Numbered from the stretch's first letter, positions 1 to 8,530 are shown. The stretch is DNA of 64,000 nucleotides from Vampirovibrio sp041737375 (GCF_041737375.1 NZ_JBGSRV010000010.1:558001-622000), one strand, 5' to 3'. Numbers and translations: made by a program. Notes: generated from the sequence alone by a model not told the origin.

Positions 1-909
1 CGGGGCCATAGCCGCCAATCGCTGGCCGCCAAAAATATCGGTTACGATGAAATTTCCATATTCAATGCGCCCGCTGATGCCGAAACCGCCGTGGGCTATT
101 CCGTACGAACCGCTTTTACGGAAGCAGAAGCCCAAAAAATCCGGCAAGCCAAGCTGGTGTTCATTCAACGCTCCAGAGGCTACAGCCTGAGGCCCTCTTT
201 AACCATTCCTCAGCTGAAAAGCTTGATTGAGGCCATTAAAGCCATTCATCCCCACGCTATTGTGATGGTGGACAATTGCTACGGCGAATTCACGCAGGCT
301 GAAGAACCCACTGCGGTGGGTGCGGACCTGATTGCGGGTTCTCTAATTAAGAATCCGGGCGGGGGCATTGTGCCCGCAGGTGGTTATGTAGCCGGACGCG
401 CCGATTTGGTGGCTGCTTGCGCCGATTATTTAACCTGCCCCGGCGTGGGTGCGGAAGGCGGATACACCTTTAACCTCACCCGGCTGCTGTTGCAAGGGCT
501 TTATCTGGCCCCCGGCATTGTGAAAGAAGCCCTCAAAGGCATGACCCTGGCCGCAAAGCTTTTTGAAGAAGCCGGTTACGATACCGCCCCCCACTGGCAG
601 GATAGCCGCAGCGATATTATCCAGATCTTAACCCTGAGAGATCCCGATAAACTGGTTCAATTCTGTCAGGTGCTGCAAAGCCTCAGCCCCATTAACAGCC
701 ACGTTACCCCCATTCCAGCCAATCCCCCCGGATACGCCGATGAAGTGGTCATGGCAGGTGGCACTTTTATTGATGGCTCCACCCTGGAGCTTTCAGCCGA
801 TGGGCCTTTGCGCTCTCCTTACGCCGTTTACTTGCAAGGCGGGCTTACCTACGCCCATACCCGGCTGGCTGTTCAGAAAATTCTGGAGCGCTTGGGCAAC
901 TGCGGTTAG
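1..909 (+). CDS. Methionine gamma-lyase family PLP protein (aluminium-resistance-like), 5' truncated
   Basis: The frame is open from the first base, so the start lies outside the window; about 302 residues of the C-terminal part are present. The protein matches the Met_gamma_lyase family once called aluminium resistance protein (YnbB-like), PLP-dependent fold-type I enzymes of uncertain substrate. The segment VDNCYGEF supplies the usual Asp that holds the PLP pyridine nitrogen. GSLIKNPGGG carries the likely Schiff-base lysine. A glycine-rich GVGAEGGYTF stretch and a C-terminal GGLTYAHTRLAV follow the family pattern. The stop overlaps the stop of dnaA on the other strand by 4 bases, so the two genes are packed tail to tail. 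The family is clear, but the biochemical role is not established. Confidence 0.85.
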   Translation, partial: RGHSRQSLAAKNIGYDEISIFNAPADAETAVGYSVRTAFTEAEAQKIRQAKLVFIQRSRGYSLRPSLTIPQLKSLIEAIKAIHPHAIVMVDNCYGEFTQAEEPTAVGADLIAGSLIKNPGGGIVPAGGYVAGRADLVAACADYLTCPGVGAEGGYTFNLTRLLLQGLYLAPGIVKEALKGMTLAAKLFEEAGYDTAPHWQDSRSDIIQILTLRDPDKLVQFCQVLQSLSPINSHVTPIPANPPGYADEVVMAGGTFIDGSTLELSADGPLRSPYAVYLQGGLTYAHTRLAVQKILERLGNCG

Positions 910-2303
910 CGGGGCTTGATTCGGCCCCGAATTTCCTCAATCTGCTGCTTCAGCACCGGATGACTTTCCAGCTCATCCTTGATTTTTTCGTAGGCGTACA
1001 TAATGGTGGTGTGCTTACGCCCGCCAATCAACTCCCCAATTTTAGGAAAGCTGGACTCAGTCATTTCCCGAATGACATAAATGGCCACCTGTCTGGCATG
1101 AGACAAATCCTTGGCTCGGGAAGGGCTTTTTAAATCCACCGAGCGCATGTGATAATACCCCGCCACGGTTTCCAGAATGTCTTCCAGTGAAACACGCCGG
1201 TTATCCACCGGGGTGCCCAATACAGTTTGGGCTACCACCAAATCGATGGCGGTACGGGTCAGCATGCCGTAAGCGGCCACTTTGTTCAGCGCCCCTTCCA
1301 GTTCCCGGATATTGTTGGGGTGGCTTTCCCCAATAAAATTGAGTACATCCATACCCACCTGAAAATTCTCACGCTCCGCCTTTTTTTGCAAAATGGCGAC
1401 CCGTGTTTCCAGGTCAGGTACTTGTACATCGGCAATCAAGCCCCACTCAAAGCGGCTTCGCAAGCGGTCTTCCAGGCGAGACAGGTTCTTGGGCGAACGG
1501 TCGCTGGACAAAATGACCTGCTTGCCCGATTCGTGCAAGGCGTTAAAGGTATGAAACACCTCTTCCTGGGTGCGGGTTTTGCCTTCCAGAAACTGCACAT
1601 CGTCAATAATCAAAATATCATTACGACGGTAACGATCCTGAAAGCCCTTCATGTCCTTTTGACCCAGGGCGTTAATCATGTCGTTGGTAAATTGTTCCGC
1701 CGTCACATAACGCACTTTTAAATCGGTGTGGTGCTGCAAGGCAAAATGGCCAATAGCCTGCATTAAGTGTGTTTTGCCCAAACCCACCCCGCCGTATATA
1801 AAGAAGGGGTTGTAACTTTGGGCGGGGGTTTCGGCCACAGCCAAGGCCGCCGCATGACAGAACCGGTTATGCTGGCCCACCACAAACGATTCGAAGGTAT
1901 AACGAGGGTTCAGGTTACTGCGGGTGGTACGAGGGGTCCAGGGGCGATTGGGCAATTCCTTGGCGTTCAGAACCTCCTCGGTAGCCGTCTCTTCATCCTC
2001 TTTAGGCTCAATCACTACCACAGCCACTTCCATGGCGTGGCCCACCGCCTCGCTAAAGGCCGCCTTTAACTCATCCCGGTAGCGTTTTAAAATTAACTCC
2101 CGGTTGAACTCGCTTTCCGCCTTAAGTGTAACCGCTTTATCGGTTACTTTTTCAATCTCTAGCGGACTAATCCAGGTTTCAAAGCTGGGTTGGCTCATGC
2201 GGCCCTTTAAATCGGCTTGCACTTTCTGCCAAAGCAAAGCCGAATCCTGGCTGGTTTGTGATGACTGTTCACTGGAACCGGAGGTCAGAACTGATGTCGT
2301 CAT
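906..2303 (-). CDS. dnaA: Chromosomal replication initiator protein DnaA
   Basis: DnaA binds origin DNA as an ATP-dependent oligomer and opens it to load the helicase. The 465-residue protein has the full architecture: N-terminal interaction domain (residues 20-95), a short variable linker (100-130), an AAA+ domain with Walker A GGVGLGKT at 171-178 and Walker B LIIDD at 231-235, and a C-terminal DNA-binding domain with the signature GGRKHTTIMYA near residue 435. Length is normal for the family. The ATG at 2303 is the only sensible start. The gene diverges from the rpmH operon, a common origin-proximal arrangement, though here dnaA is oriented away from rpmH and no dnaN follows it. Confidence 0.98.
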   Translation of the reverse strand: MTTSVLTSGSSEQSSQTSQDSALLWQKVQADLKGRMSQPSFETWISPLEIEKVTDKAVTLKAESEFNRELILKRYRDELKAAFSEAVGHAMEVAVVVIEPKEDEETATEEVLNAKELPNRPWTPRTTRSNLNPRYTFESFVVGQHNRFCHAAALAVAETPAQSYNPFFIYGGVGLGKTHLMQAIGHFALQHHTDLKVRYVTAEQFTNDMINALGQKDMKGFQDRYRRNDILIIDDVQFLEGKTRTQEEVFHTFNALHESGKQVILSSDRSPKNLSRLEDRLRSRFEWGLIADVQVPDLETRVAILQKKAERENFQVGMDVLNFIGESHPNNIRELEGALNKVAAYGMLTRTAIDLVVAQTVLGTPVDNRRVSLEDILETVAGYYHMRSVDLKSPSRAKDLSHARQVAIYVIREMTESSFPKIGELIGGRKHTTIMYAYEKIKDELESHPVLKQQIEEIRGRIKPR

Positions 2304-2518
2304 AAACGCGTAACCCTAACCCTTCCTTCGATATAAAACTTGTAAAAGTTCAGGCCCACAGGGCTTTAATACAAACACACACCTATGAAACACAGGCCAA
2401 GAAAGCAATTTAACGAGGCCGTCAAACGAATCACCTCGACTCTCTGGCGAAGTGGTCTATGTTCAAGAATTTCAGTCTAGCATAATTCAAATGGCGCTTT
2501 GAGGAGCGTATCAAAGCT

Positions 2519-2546
2519 TTTACATAAAGATTTTTTGCGGTATTAT
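2519..2546 (+). promoter_or_regulatory. Sigma70-type promoter for the rpmH operon
   Basis: TTTACA (2519-2524, 5 of 6 to consensus) is separated by 16 bp from TATTAT (2541-2546, 5 of 6). It points toward rpmH and would give a leader of about 165 nt that contains the inverted repeats at 2612-2661. A weaker -10-like GATAAT lies at 2672-2677. Confidence 0.55.
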
Positions 2547-2611
2547 TTCGCAACGTTCACCCTGTAAAAACGCTGGTCCTCCCGCTCTTTTCATCGTGAA
2601 TCTGGTATTTC

Positions 2612-2661
2612 GCACGGATCAGCACCGCTTGGGCCTTGCTGACTAAACCGTGCAATCCGTG
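2612..2661 (+). promoter_or_regulatory. Structured 5' leader stem-loop upstream of rpmH
   Basis: An inner inverted repeat TCAGCA (2619-2624) / TGCTGA (2637-2642) is nested in an outer stem. The left arm of the outer stem, GCACGGAT, can pair either with CCGTGC (2648-2653) or, through CACGGAT, with ATCCGTG (2655-2661). The two outer pairings exclude each other. No U-tract follows, so it is not a plain terminator. A leader regulatory element for L34/RNase P protein expression is possible but inferred only from the repeats. Confidence 0.4.
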
Positions 2662-2720
2662 ATTTTTCATGGATAATATTGCTCACTCAACATTCAAGCG
2701 CTCTAAAAAGGAGATCTCCC

Positions 2721-2855
2721 ATGAAACGTACTTTGGAAGGGACTAAACGCAAAAGACTTCGTGTCAGCGGCTTCCGTGCCCGTATGGCCACCCCCGGTGG
2801 TCAAAAAACCCTGAACCGCCGTCGGGCCAAAGGGCGTCATAAAATCGCCATCTAG
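2721..2855 (+). CDS. rpmH: 50S ribosomal protein L34
   Basis: This 44-codon gene encodes MKRTLEGTKRKRLRVSGF followed by RARMATPGGQKTLNRRRAKG and a basic tail, the unmistakable L34 sequence. L34 is a small, highly basic protein of the large ribosomal subunit. The ribosome-binding site AAGGAGA (2708-2714) sits 6 bases before the ATG. It is the first gene of rpmH-rnpA-yidD-yidC, with rnpA starting 26 bases after the stop. The N-terminus MKRTLEGTKRKR is of the longer type found in cyanobacteria and relatives rather than the MKRTFQPS type of proteobacteria. Confidence 0.97.
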   Translation: MKRTLEGTKRKRLRVSGFRARMATPGGQKTLNRRRAKGRHKIAI

Positions 2856-2881
2856 TTTAAAGCTGAGCGAACCACGCGCCC

Positions 2882-3277
2882 GTGTTACCCAAGCCTAACC
2901 GCTTGAAAGCCAAAGGTGAATTCAAACGCACCTTGGCTGGCCGTAGATTGTGTGGCAATCAATTTTTTGTGCTTTACGGCCTTGCGGCTTTACCGGTCGC
3001 AGGGTCTTTTGCCGCAAATCAGCCCGAAAAACGGGTAAAGCGACCCACCCGTGTGGGCTTTATTGTCAGCAAAAAAATTCACAAACGGGCTACCAAACGC
3101 AATCACATCCGGCGACGCTTGCGTGAACTGGTTCGGGCTCACTTTCAACAAACTGAAACAACCACCGTGGAAGGATACAGGGCACTGGTGTTTATTGCCC
3201 GCCCAGAAGCCCTAGGCGCCGGGTTTCAGGATTTAAAGCACAAAATGGAACGCTGTCTGCAAAGTATACGTCCCTAA
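2882..3277 (+). CDS. rnpA: Ribonuclease P protein component
   Basis: RnpA is the protein cofactor of RNase P, which removes 5' leaders from tRNA precursors. The 131-residue protein starts at GTG with MLPKPNRLKAKGEF, the usual family opening, and carries the RNR-type core KRNHIRRRLREL at about residues 76-87. It is strongly basic. An insertion of about 20 residues after the FFVLYG strand makes it slightly longer than the usual 115-120 residues. It lies directly downstream of rpmH and upstream of yidD, the conserved order. Confidence 0.96.
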   Translation: MLPKPNRLKAKGEFKRTLAGRRLCGNQFFVLYGLAALPVAGSFAANQPEKRVKRPTRVGFIVSKKIHKRATKRNHIRRRLRELVRAHFQQTETTTVEGYRALVFIARPEALGAGFQDLKHKMERCLQSIRP

Positions 3278-3328
3278 CCAAAAGTATTTTGATAGCGGAC
3301 TTATATCATCAATCAACATAGAAATACG

Positions 3329-3592
3329 ATGCCGAAATCGCTTGTTCTTGGTTTAATAAAGGGCTACAGGATGACCGCCGGACTTAGGCGATGGTTTTTG
3401 CCTCCGGTGTGCCGATTCCACCCCACTTGCTCCCTTTACGCTTATGAGGCCGTTGAGATTTACGGGGCAGGTAAAGGTTTATGGATGGGGCTAAAGCGAT
3501 TGTTAAAGTGCCATCCCTTACATCCCGGCGGCGTGGATCCGGTTCCCGTCCCCTCACCACCAAACTCAGTTAACCAGGAGATTTCCCTGTGA
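3329..3592 (+). CDS. yidD: Membrane protein insertion efficiency factor YidD
   Basis: YidD is a small membrane-associated protein that helps YidC-dependent insertion. The 87-residue product has the family core with conserved cysteines: CRFHPTCSLYAYEAVEIYG at about 29-47, then KRLLKCHPLHPGGVDPVP. An amphipathic N-terminal helix precedes this core. The stop codon overlaps the GTG start of yidC by 4 bases (GTGA), which indicates translational coupling. The gene sits in its normal place between rnpA and yidC. Confidence 0.96.
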   Translation: MPKSLVLGLIKGYRMTAGLRRWFLPPVCRFHPTCSLYAYEAVEIYGAGKGLWMGLKRLLKCHPLHPGGVDPVPVPSPPNSVNQEISL

Positions 3593-4668
3593 ACATTATT
3601 AACCAGGCCATGTTGTATCTGTTAAACGCCATTCATGACTTTGTGGGCAACTACGGTCTGGCTATCGTGCTTTTAACCGTGGCCATCCGGCTTATCTTGT
3701 GGCCTTTGAACTCGGCCCAAACCCGCTCCATGCGTAAAATGCAGGAATTGCAGCCCAAGCTGAAAGCCCTGCAGGAAAAATACAAAGGCGAGCCTCAAAA
3801 AATGCAGGAAGCCATGATGAAGTTCTACAGCGAGAACTCCTTCAACCCCTTGGCTGGCTGCTTGCCCATGCTGGTTCAACTGCCCATTTTTATTGGTCTG
3901 TACGGAGCGCTTAGCAGCCCCCATTTTTTAGCGGAAACCGTGCATGAAAAGTTTTTGTTTCTAGACAACCTGTCTCACACCCTGCAAAGTCATGCCGGTC
4001 AATCGCTGGATAACACCTTTAACGTGGAAAAAGATGACGCCTTTTCCGCCGATAAAACAGTCATTTTAAACATGACCAGTGGCAAAACTCAGGAGCAGGA
4101 AGTCACCAACCAGCAAAAGCTGATTACCACGTCCCCTAAGCCAATTTTGCCCGGATCGCCGGTGACCATGGTGCTGGATTTCAAACACCTGGGCCTGAGC
4201 GATGATTATAAAAATCTGGTCAAATCCGCGGAAGTGCTGGTGGTTAACGAAAAAAGCCGCGAGCTGGAGCGGGTTCACTTCAACAACGTAAACGGCGCAC
4301 TCACCCAGGAAGTTCCTACCTTGCCGGGAAAAACCCAGATGAACTGGGATGTTTTGGCCTTAATTATCATTTACGCCTTGTTAACGCTGGCTTACCAACA
4401 GTTAATGACCGCCAAACAACCCAAGGCCGCTAAAGATGACGCAGCGGGACAAGCCATGCAGTCTCCTGCCATGAAGTTTATGCCGCTGATGTTTGTGGTG
4501 GTGATGTTCTTTATCCCCATCCCGGCTGGCGCTTTAATTTATCTGGTGGTGACCACGGCCTTAATGTTGATTCAAACCTTGTGGGTCAACTATAGCGAAG
4601 ACAAAAAATCTGAAAACAAAGAGAAGCCTTCCAGTCAGGTGGTCGACATCAAGGCGGATCGGGTTTAG
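3589..4668 (+). CDS. yidC: Membrane protein insertase YidC/Oxa1
   Basis: YidC inserts and folds inner-membrane proteins, alone or with SecYEG. The 359-residue protein starts at GTG with the ribosome-binding site ACCAGGAGA 8 bases upstream. It has a membrane segment at about 20-38 (GLAIVLLTVAIRLILWPLN, with the conserved hydrophilic-groove arginine), a second around MLVQLPIFIGLYGAL (about 92-106), and C-terminal segments from about 250 to 345. Between them lies an extracytoplasmic insertion of about 140 residues. That is larger than in most short YidC proteins but not the N-terminal periplasmic domain of proteobacterial YidC. The tail is charged and Lys-rich. Confidence 0.95.
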   Translation: MNIINQAMLYLLNAIHDFVGNYGLAIVLLTVAIRLILWPLNSAQTRSMRKMQELQPKLKALQEKYKGEPQKMQEAMMKFYSENSFNPLAGCLPMLVQLPIFIGLYGALSSPHFLAETVHEKFLFLDNLSHTLQSHAGQSLDNTFNVEKDDAFSADKTVILNMTSGKTQEQEVTNQQKLITTSPKPILPGSPVTMVLDFKHLGLSDDYKNLVKSAEVLVVNEKSRELERVHFNNVNGALTQEVPTLPGKTQMNWDVLALIIIYALLTLAYQQLMTAKQPKAAKDDAAGQAMQSPAMKFMPLMFVVVMFFIPIPAGALIYLVVTTALMLIQTLWVNYSEDKKSENKEKPSSQVVDIKADRV

Positions 4669-4688
4669 TTCAGAAAAAAATAAAACAG

Positions 4689-6017
4689 CTACAGTTTTTT
4701 AATCAAGCGGGCGGCATAAAAACCGTCCGCTTTGGTTTGAATCAAGCGCTGCTCATCATTTTCCAGCGTAGCTTCCAGGGTTTCCGCCAAAAAGCTTTGG
4801 ATTAACTGTAAATTCTCTTCCGGCAAAATACTGCAAGTACTGTACACCAGCACCCCACCGGGCTTTAGCAGAGCAAACCCACGGCGCAGCAAGGCCCGTT
4901 GCAATTTGTTTAAAGCCCCTAAATCCAGCTTTTTGGCTTGGGGCAGCATTTCCGGGTGACGCCGCAAAGTACCCGAGCCACTGCAAGGGGCATCGACCAA
5001 CACCTTATCAAAGCGCAAGTCGCTGGCGGCTTCAAACGTCAGCCCATCGCACTGCTGAACTTTAACGCAAGCAACGCCCAACCGCTGAATATTCTCTTCC
5101 AGCAGGCGCAAACGCTCTGGTTTTGGCTCAATGGCCAGAATATGCCCGGCGTTCCCCATTAAGGCCGCCAAATGGGTGGTTTTAGAACCCGGCGCGGCGC
5201 AGAGATCCAGAATCAGCTCCTCCGCCTGCGGGTTTAAAAAACGGGAAACCCACATAGAGGCCGCATCTTGCACATAAAACAAACCCGCCTCGTAACCCGG
5301 CAAATGACGGGGTGAGCCGGAAAACTCGGGCAACAAAAGCCCTTCGGGCAGATCCGGTAAAGCTTCAAAAACAATTTGTTGCTCTGATAACAGTTGCTGA
5401 TACGCCTCCACCGAGGTTTTCAGGCAATTCACCCGAATACTCAGCGCTGCGGGAGACTGTCCCGCTTCCGCCATGGCCAGCAAATCCGGCAAGGGGTAAT
5501 GTTTCAACAACCGTTCTGTCCACAACACGGGCCAGCCAAATTTACCCAGCAAATAACCCGACACATCGGATTCCACAGCGGGAATGGCGAAACCGTCGCC
5601 CTCCAACCGGCGCTGCGCTTCTCGCAACACCGCATTGAGGAATTTAATGGTTTTAGGCGAGTTTTTTTGAACCTTGGCCAATTCCACCGAACTGTTAATG
5701 GCCGCATAAGCAGGCACCTGGCTCAGCCCTTCCAGTTGAAAAAAGCCCAGCCGCAACAAACAACGGATCTGAGGCGTTAAATTTTTCAAAGGGCGCCCGG
5801 TCAAGCTTTTAATCCATTCGTCATACACCAGCCAGCGGCGTAAGGTACCCATTACCAAAGCCCGACAAAACCCGCGATCCTGCTCGGATAAATCGGGGTG
5901 CTTGCTTAGCACAGCCTGTAACAGGCTATCGGCTTTTACCTTTTCGGGTCCAGCTTTTTCAAACCGAAATAAAACATCCAGTGCCAGTTTCCGGGGCACG
6001 TCCTTTAATTTAGCCAC
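4689..6017 (-). CDS. rsmB: 16S rRNA (cytosine-967-C5)-methyltransferase RsmB
   Basis: RsmB methylates C967 of 16S rRNA using SAM. The 442-residue protein has an N-terminal NusB-like RNA-binding domain (about 5-140) and a Rossmann methyltransferase domain with SAM-binding DLCAAPGSKT at 271-280. Both catalytic cysteines are present: Cys345 in DAPCSGSGT and Cys395 in YSTCS. The start is a GTG that overlaps the TAG stop of the upstream zinc-peptidase gene by one base, with GGGATGA upstream. It is the last gene of def-fmt-peptidase-rsmB. Confidence 0.95.
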   Translation of the reverse strand: MAKLKDVPRKLALDVLFRFEKAGPEKVKADSLLQAVLSKHPDLSEQDRGFCRALVMGTLRRWLVYDEWIKSLTGRPLKNLTPQIRCLLRLGFFQLEGLSQVPAYAAINSSVELAKVQKNSPKTIKFLNAVLREAQRRLEGDGFAIPAVESDVSGYLLGKFGWPVLWTERLLKHYPLPDLLAMAEAGQSPAALSIRVNCLKTSVEAYQQLLSEQQIVFEALPDLPEGLLLPEFSGSPRHLPGYEAGLFYVQDAASMWVSRFLNPQAEELILDLCAAPGSKTTHLAALMGNAGHILAIEPKPERLRLLEENIQRLGVACVKVQQCDGLTFEAASDLRFDKVLVDAPCSGSGTLRRHPEMLPQAKKLDLGALNKLQRALLRRGFALLKPGGVLVYSTCSILPEENLQLIQSFLAETLEATLENDEQRLIQTKADGFYAARLIKKL

Positions 6018-6733
6018 TAATCATCCCGTCTAGCGCCCATTAGGCGAAAAACCCAGTACATTAATTCCATTAAGGCATACATGGCGGTGGCCACATAGGT
6101 AAACGCGGCGGCGTTCAATACTTTTTTAGCGCCTATCATTTCATCGGCATTCAGGTAGTAATTGGTTTGCAGCACCTTTAAAGCCCGACCGCTGGCATCC
6201 AGCTCTACCGGCAAGGTTACAAAGTGAAAAGCCACGGCCATGCCGTACAAAGCCACCCCGGCCAAGGCCACATAAAAACCCATTCCGCCCGATTGGGGGC
6301 CAAACCCCAGAAAAACAGCGACCATGAGTAAAATTGGCCCCATCTGGCTACCCAAATTAGCCAAAGGCACCAGGCTAGAGCGCACCACTACCGGGTAAAA
6401 CCCTTTGTCATGCTGAATGGCGTGTCCGCATTCGTGAGCGGCCACAGCCACACTGGCTACAGAAGTCCCTCGAAACACATCGGTGGACAAGCGCACTACT
6501 TTTTGAGACGGATCATAATGATCGCTCAGAAATCCGTCCACCATTTCTACCGGCACATTACGGAGGCCATGCTCATCCAGAATCTTTCTGGCCACGGCCT
6601 CTCCGCTCACCCCACGGGAGGTGCGGACTTCACTGAATTTGGCCACCGTTTTTTTTACCCACATTTGCGGGATGAAAACAAGAGCCATGCCCACCAGCAT
6701 GATGACTAAATATAGGGGATCTTGAAAAAACAT
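6017..6733 (-). CDS. Zinc metallopeptidase, YugP-like (Zn_peptidase_2)
   Basis: This is a 238-residue membrane protein of the YugP/Zn_peptidase_2 family, putative membrane zinc peptidases of unknown substrate. An N-terminal membrane segment (about 6-24) is followed by the zinc-binding motif HECGH at 100-104. Hydrophobic segments lie at about 118-145 and 150-172, a downstream ELDASGRAL carries the likely third metal ligand, and a terminal hydrophobic region ends the protein. The ribosome-binding site GAGGTAACGGAT lies just upstream of the ATG. It sits between fmt and rsmB in one operon, a linkage also known in Firmicutes-type genomes. Confidence 0.88.
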   Translation of the reverse strand: MFFQDPLYLVIMLVGMALVFIPQMWVKKTVAKFSEVRTSRGVSGEAVARKILDEHGLRNVPVEMVDGFLSDHYDPSQKVVRLSTDVFRGTSVASVAVAAHECGHAIQHDKGFYPVVVRSSLVPLANLGSQMGPILLMVAVFLGFGPQSGGMGFYVALAGVALYGMAVAFHFVTLPVELDASGRALKVLQTNYYLNADEMIGAKKVLNAAAFTYVATAMYALMELMYWVFRLMGARRDD

Positions 6734-6800
6734 ATCCGTTACCTCGTTTCAGCGACTGGCATCCGCCTATTTAGATGAGCTGCGGGTCAAAATGTTCCAC

Positions 6801-7850
6801 TCAAGCGGGCAAAGGGGCCGATTGATGGGGGCTAAAACACCCCAACTGGCGGGTACCGTTGACGGCCTTGAAATATCCCAAGGCCCAGTCTCTGGCAGGC
6901 ATTTCTTTTTTGCCCGCTGGCTGAAGGCTCAGGATTTCTAGCGTTCCTTGCCCTGTTTGAACCAGCAAACCTGTTTCTATAATAGCCAAAATTTGGCCGG
7001 GTTGGCCGGTGTTAATCATTTCTTCAGATTGATCAGAAGATTGATCAGGGGAATGATCAGCAGCGGGCGGTTGATAGGTTCGTACCTTCAGCAACTTCAC
7101 CCGCTCGCCTTCCAAAAAGGTAGCGGCACCGGGGGCCGGATTAAACGCCCGAATTTTCAACTGCAACTGATCCGCAGAGGCCTGCCAGTCCAGAATGGCG
7201 TCTTCTTTCTGGCACTTGGGGGCATGCGTGGCCAACTCATGGGCTTGCACTTCGGGTTGCACAGAGCCATTGACCATCCCCACCAGGGTATCCACTAGCA
7301 AAGGGCCCGCCGATTCCGACAAACGCTCGGTGAGCTGACCCATGGTTTCTTCCGGGCCAATGGTTAAGGTGTGCTTGAGCAACATGGGGCCAGTATCCAC
7401 CCCCAATTCGGTGAGCATGGTGGTAATGCCGGTTTGGGACTTGCCTTGCAAAATGGCCTGCTGAATGGGATTTGCCCCTCGAAACTCGGGCAAAAGCGAA
7501 GCATGGGCATTTACCGTAGCCATTTTTGGGATATCCAGCACTTCCTGGGTTAAAATTTGTCCAAACGCCACGGTCACTAAAAAATCGGGAGCCAGCGACT
7601 TTAAGTGCGCTTTCAACGGCTCGTCTTTTTTAATGGATACAGTTTGAAACACGGGCAAGCCAAGTGTATCGGCCAGCGTTTTAATGGGTGGCGGGGTCAG
7701 CTTTTGGCCCCGACCCGCAGGACGATCCGGCTGGGTGATGACCGCCGCAATTTCAATGCGATCATCCGCCACCAACGCTTTTAAAGCAGGAATGGAAAAA
7801 GCCGGGGTGCCGAGAAATACAATTTTAATGGGTGCGGAATGGCTGCTCAT
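6801..7850 (-). CDS. fmt: Methionyl-tRNA formyltransferase
   Basis: Fmt formylates initiator Met-tRNA, making the substrate that Def later deformylates on new proteins. The 349-residue enzyme has the formyl-transfer active site: Asn114 and His116 in VNAHASLLP, and Asp152 in GVDTGPML. The C-terminal tRNA-binding domain includes FNPAPGAAT. An unusual Asp/Ser/Gln-rich insertion (DHSPDQSSDQSEE, about residues 265-277) lies within that domain and is encoded by 12-bp tandem repeats. The ribosome-binding site AGGTGAA precedes the ATG. The gene follows def by 110 bp, the classic def-fmt pairing. Confidence 0.97.
   Translation of the reverse strand: MSSHSAPIKIVFLGTPAFSIPALKALVADDRIEIAAVITQPDRPAGRGQKLTPPPIKTLADTLGLPVFQTVSIKKDEPLKAHLKSLAPDFLVTVAFGQILTQEVLDIPKMATVNAHASLLPEFRGANPIQQAILQGKSQTGITTMLTELGVDTGPMLLKHTLTIGPEETMGQLTERLSESAGPLLVDTLVGMVNGSVQPEVQAHELATHAPKCQKEDAILDWQASADQLQLKIRAFNPAPGAATFLEGERVKLLKVRTYQPPAADHSPDQSSDQSEEMINTGQPGQILAIIETGLLVQTGQGTLEILSLQPAGKKEMPARDWALGYFKAVNGTRQLGCFSPHQSAPLPA
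7028..7063. repeat. Three 12-bp tandem repeats inside fmt
   Basis: Three imperfect copies of a 12-bp unit, attgatcagaag / attgatcagggg / aatgatcagcag on the plus strand, lie in frame inside fmt and encode the Asp-Gln-Ser-rich linker. The 12-bp period preserves the reading frame, so copy number could vary without breaking the gene. Confidence 0.75.
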
Positions 7851-7960
7851 AAGGGTTCACCTGTGTGACGGGGTTGGGCGCTGGTGGATGATAACTTGCT
7901 GTCATCATAGCAACAACATGACTACCGCCCAAGCGTTGAGGCATGCCCCTGACCGTTTGG

Positions 7961-8530
7961 CTACATTTTAACGCCAGCCAAAGCATGATCCAGGTCAGGC
8001 TCCAGCAACATTTTTTCAGGCTCAATGGGTGGGAGGTGATGCTCTGACAGTAACTGATCGGTGGTAAAGCGATCCACCACGTGATCCACGAACAAAACCC
8101 CGTTCAAATGATCCAGCTCGTGCTGAATGGCCCGACACAGCAAGGTGCCGGTCTGCACGGTCATGGTCTGGGTTTTGCCCTTCATATCCATGTAACGAAC
8201 TGTAATGGAGTCATAACGTTTCACATCGGTATAAACGCCCGGAAAGCTCAAGCAACCTTCCCGGCTAATAATGGCGCCTTCCCGTTTAATAATGACCGGG
8301 TTGATAAAGGTCATTTGCGGCAAGGGATTCTCATCGGTGGAGCAATCCAGCACAAAAATACGCTTGAGTTCCCCAACTTGAGGGGCAGCCAGTCCACAAC
8401 CGTTGTACGCGTACATGGTGTCAAACATATCGGCCACCAGCTTCTGGATTTTGGCGGATACCTTGGCCACCTTCTCGGCTTCCTGACGCAAAACGGGTTC
8501 GCCGTAATTAATGACTTTCAAAACGGCCAT
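7961..8530 (-). CDS. def: Peptide deformylase
   Basis: Def removes the formyl group from the N-terminal methionine of new proteins and is a metal-dependent enzyme. All three motifs are present in the 189-residue product: GCGLAAPQVG (44-53), EGCLSFP with metal ligand Cys93, and QHELDH with ligands His137 and His141 and catalytic Glu138. I chose the ATG at 8530 because AAGGAGA lies 12 bases upstream and MAVLKVINYG matches the family N-terminus. The open frame runs 59 codons further upstream into the divergent promoter region and over the start of the opposite gene. It leads the def-fmt-zinc peptidase-rsmB operon. Confidence 0.96.
   Translation of the reverse strand: MAVLKVINYGEPVLRQEAEKVAKVSAKIQKLVADMFDTMYAYNGCGLAAPQVGELKRIFVLDCSTDENPLPQMTFINPVIIKREGAIISREGCLSFPGVYTDVKRYDSITVRYMDMKGKTQTMTVQTGTLLCRAIQHELDHLNGVLFVDHVVDRFTTDQLLSEHHLPPIEPEKMLLEPDLDHALAGVKM

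Larger units (their letters stand above)
2304..2720. other. dnaA-rpmH divergent intergenic region, possible origin-proximal region
   Basis: This 417-bp gap holds the divergent promoters for dnaA and rpmH. I searched both strands for DnaA boxes of the TTATCCACA or TTTTCCACA type and found only poor matches, such as ATGGATAA near 2670-2677. There is no AT-rich unwinding stretch of the usual length. A rightward promoter (2519-2546) and a stem-loop (2612-2661) are listed separately. Replication origin function is therefore not supported by the sequence, although the gene context is typical of an origin neighbourhood. Confidence 0.4.

Noticed and set aside
2304..2720. Confident oriC with DnaA boxes
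   Set aside because: Only poor single matches to the 9-mer were found, without a cluster or AT-rich unwinding element.
7825..8025. A 66-codon minus-strand frame between def and fmt
   Set aside because: It overlaps both genes in another frame and has no ribosome-binding site or recognisable composition.
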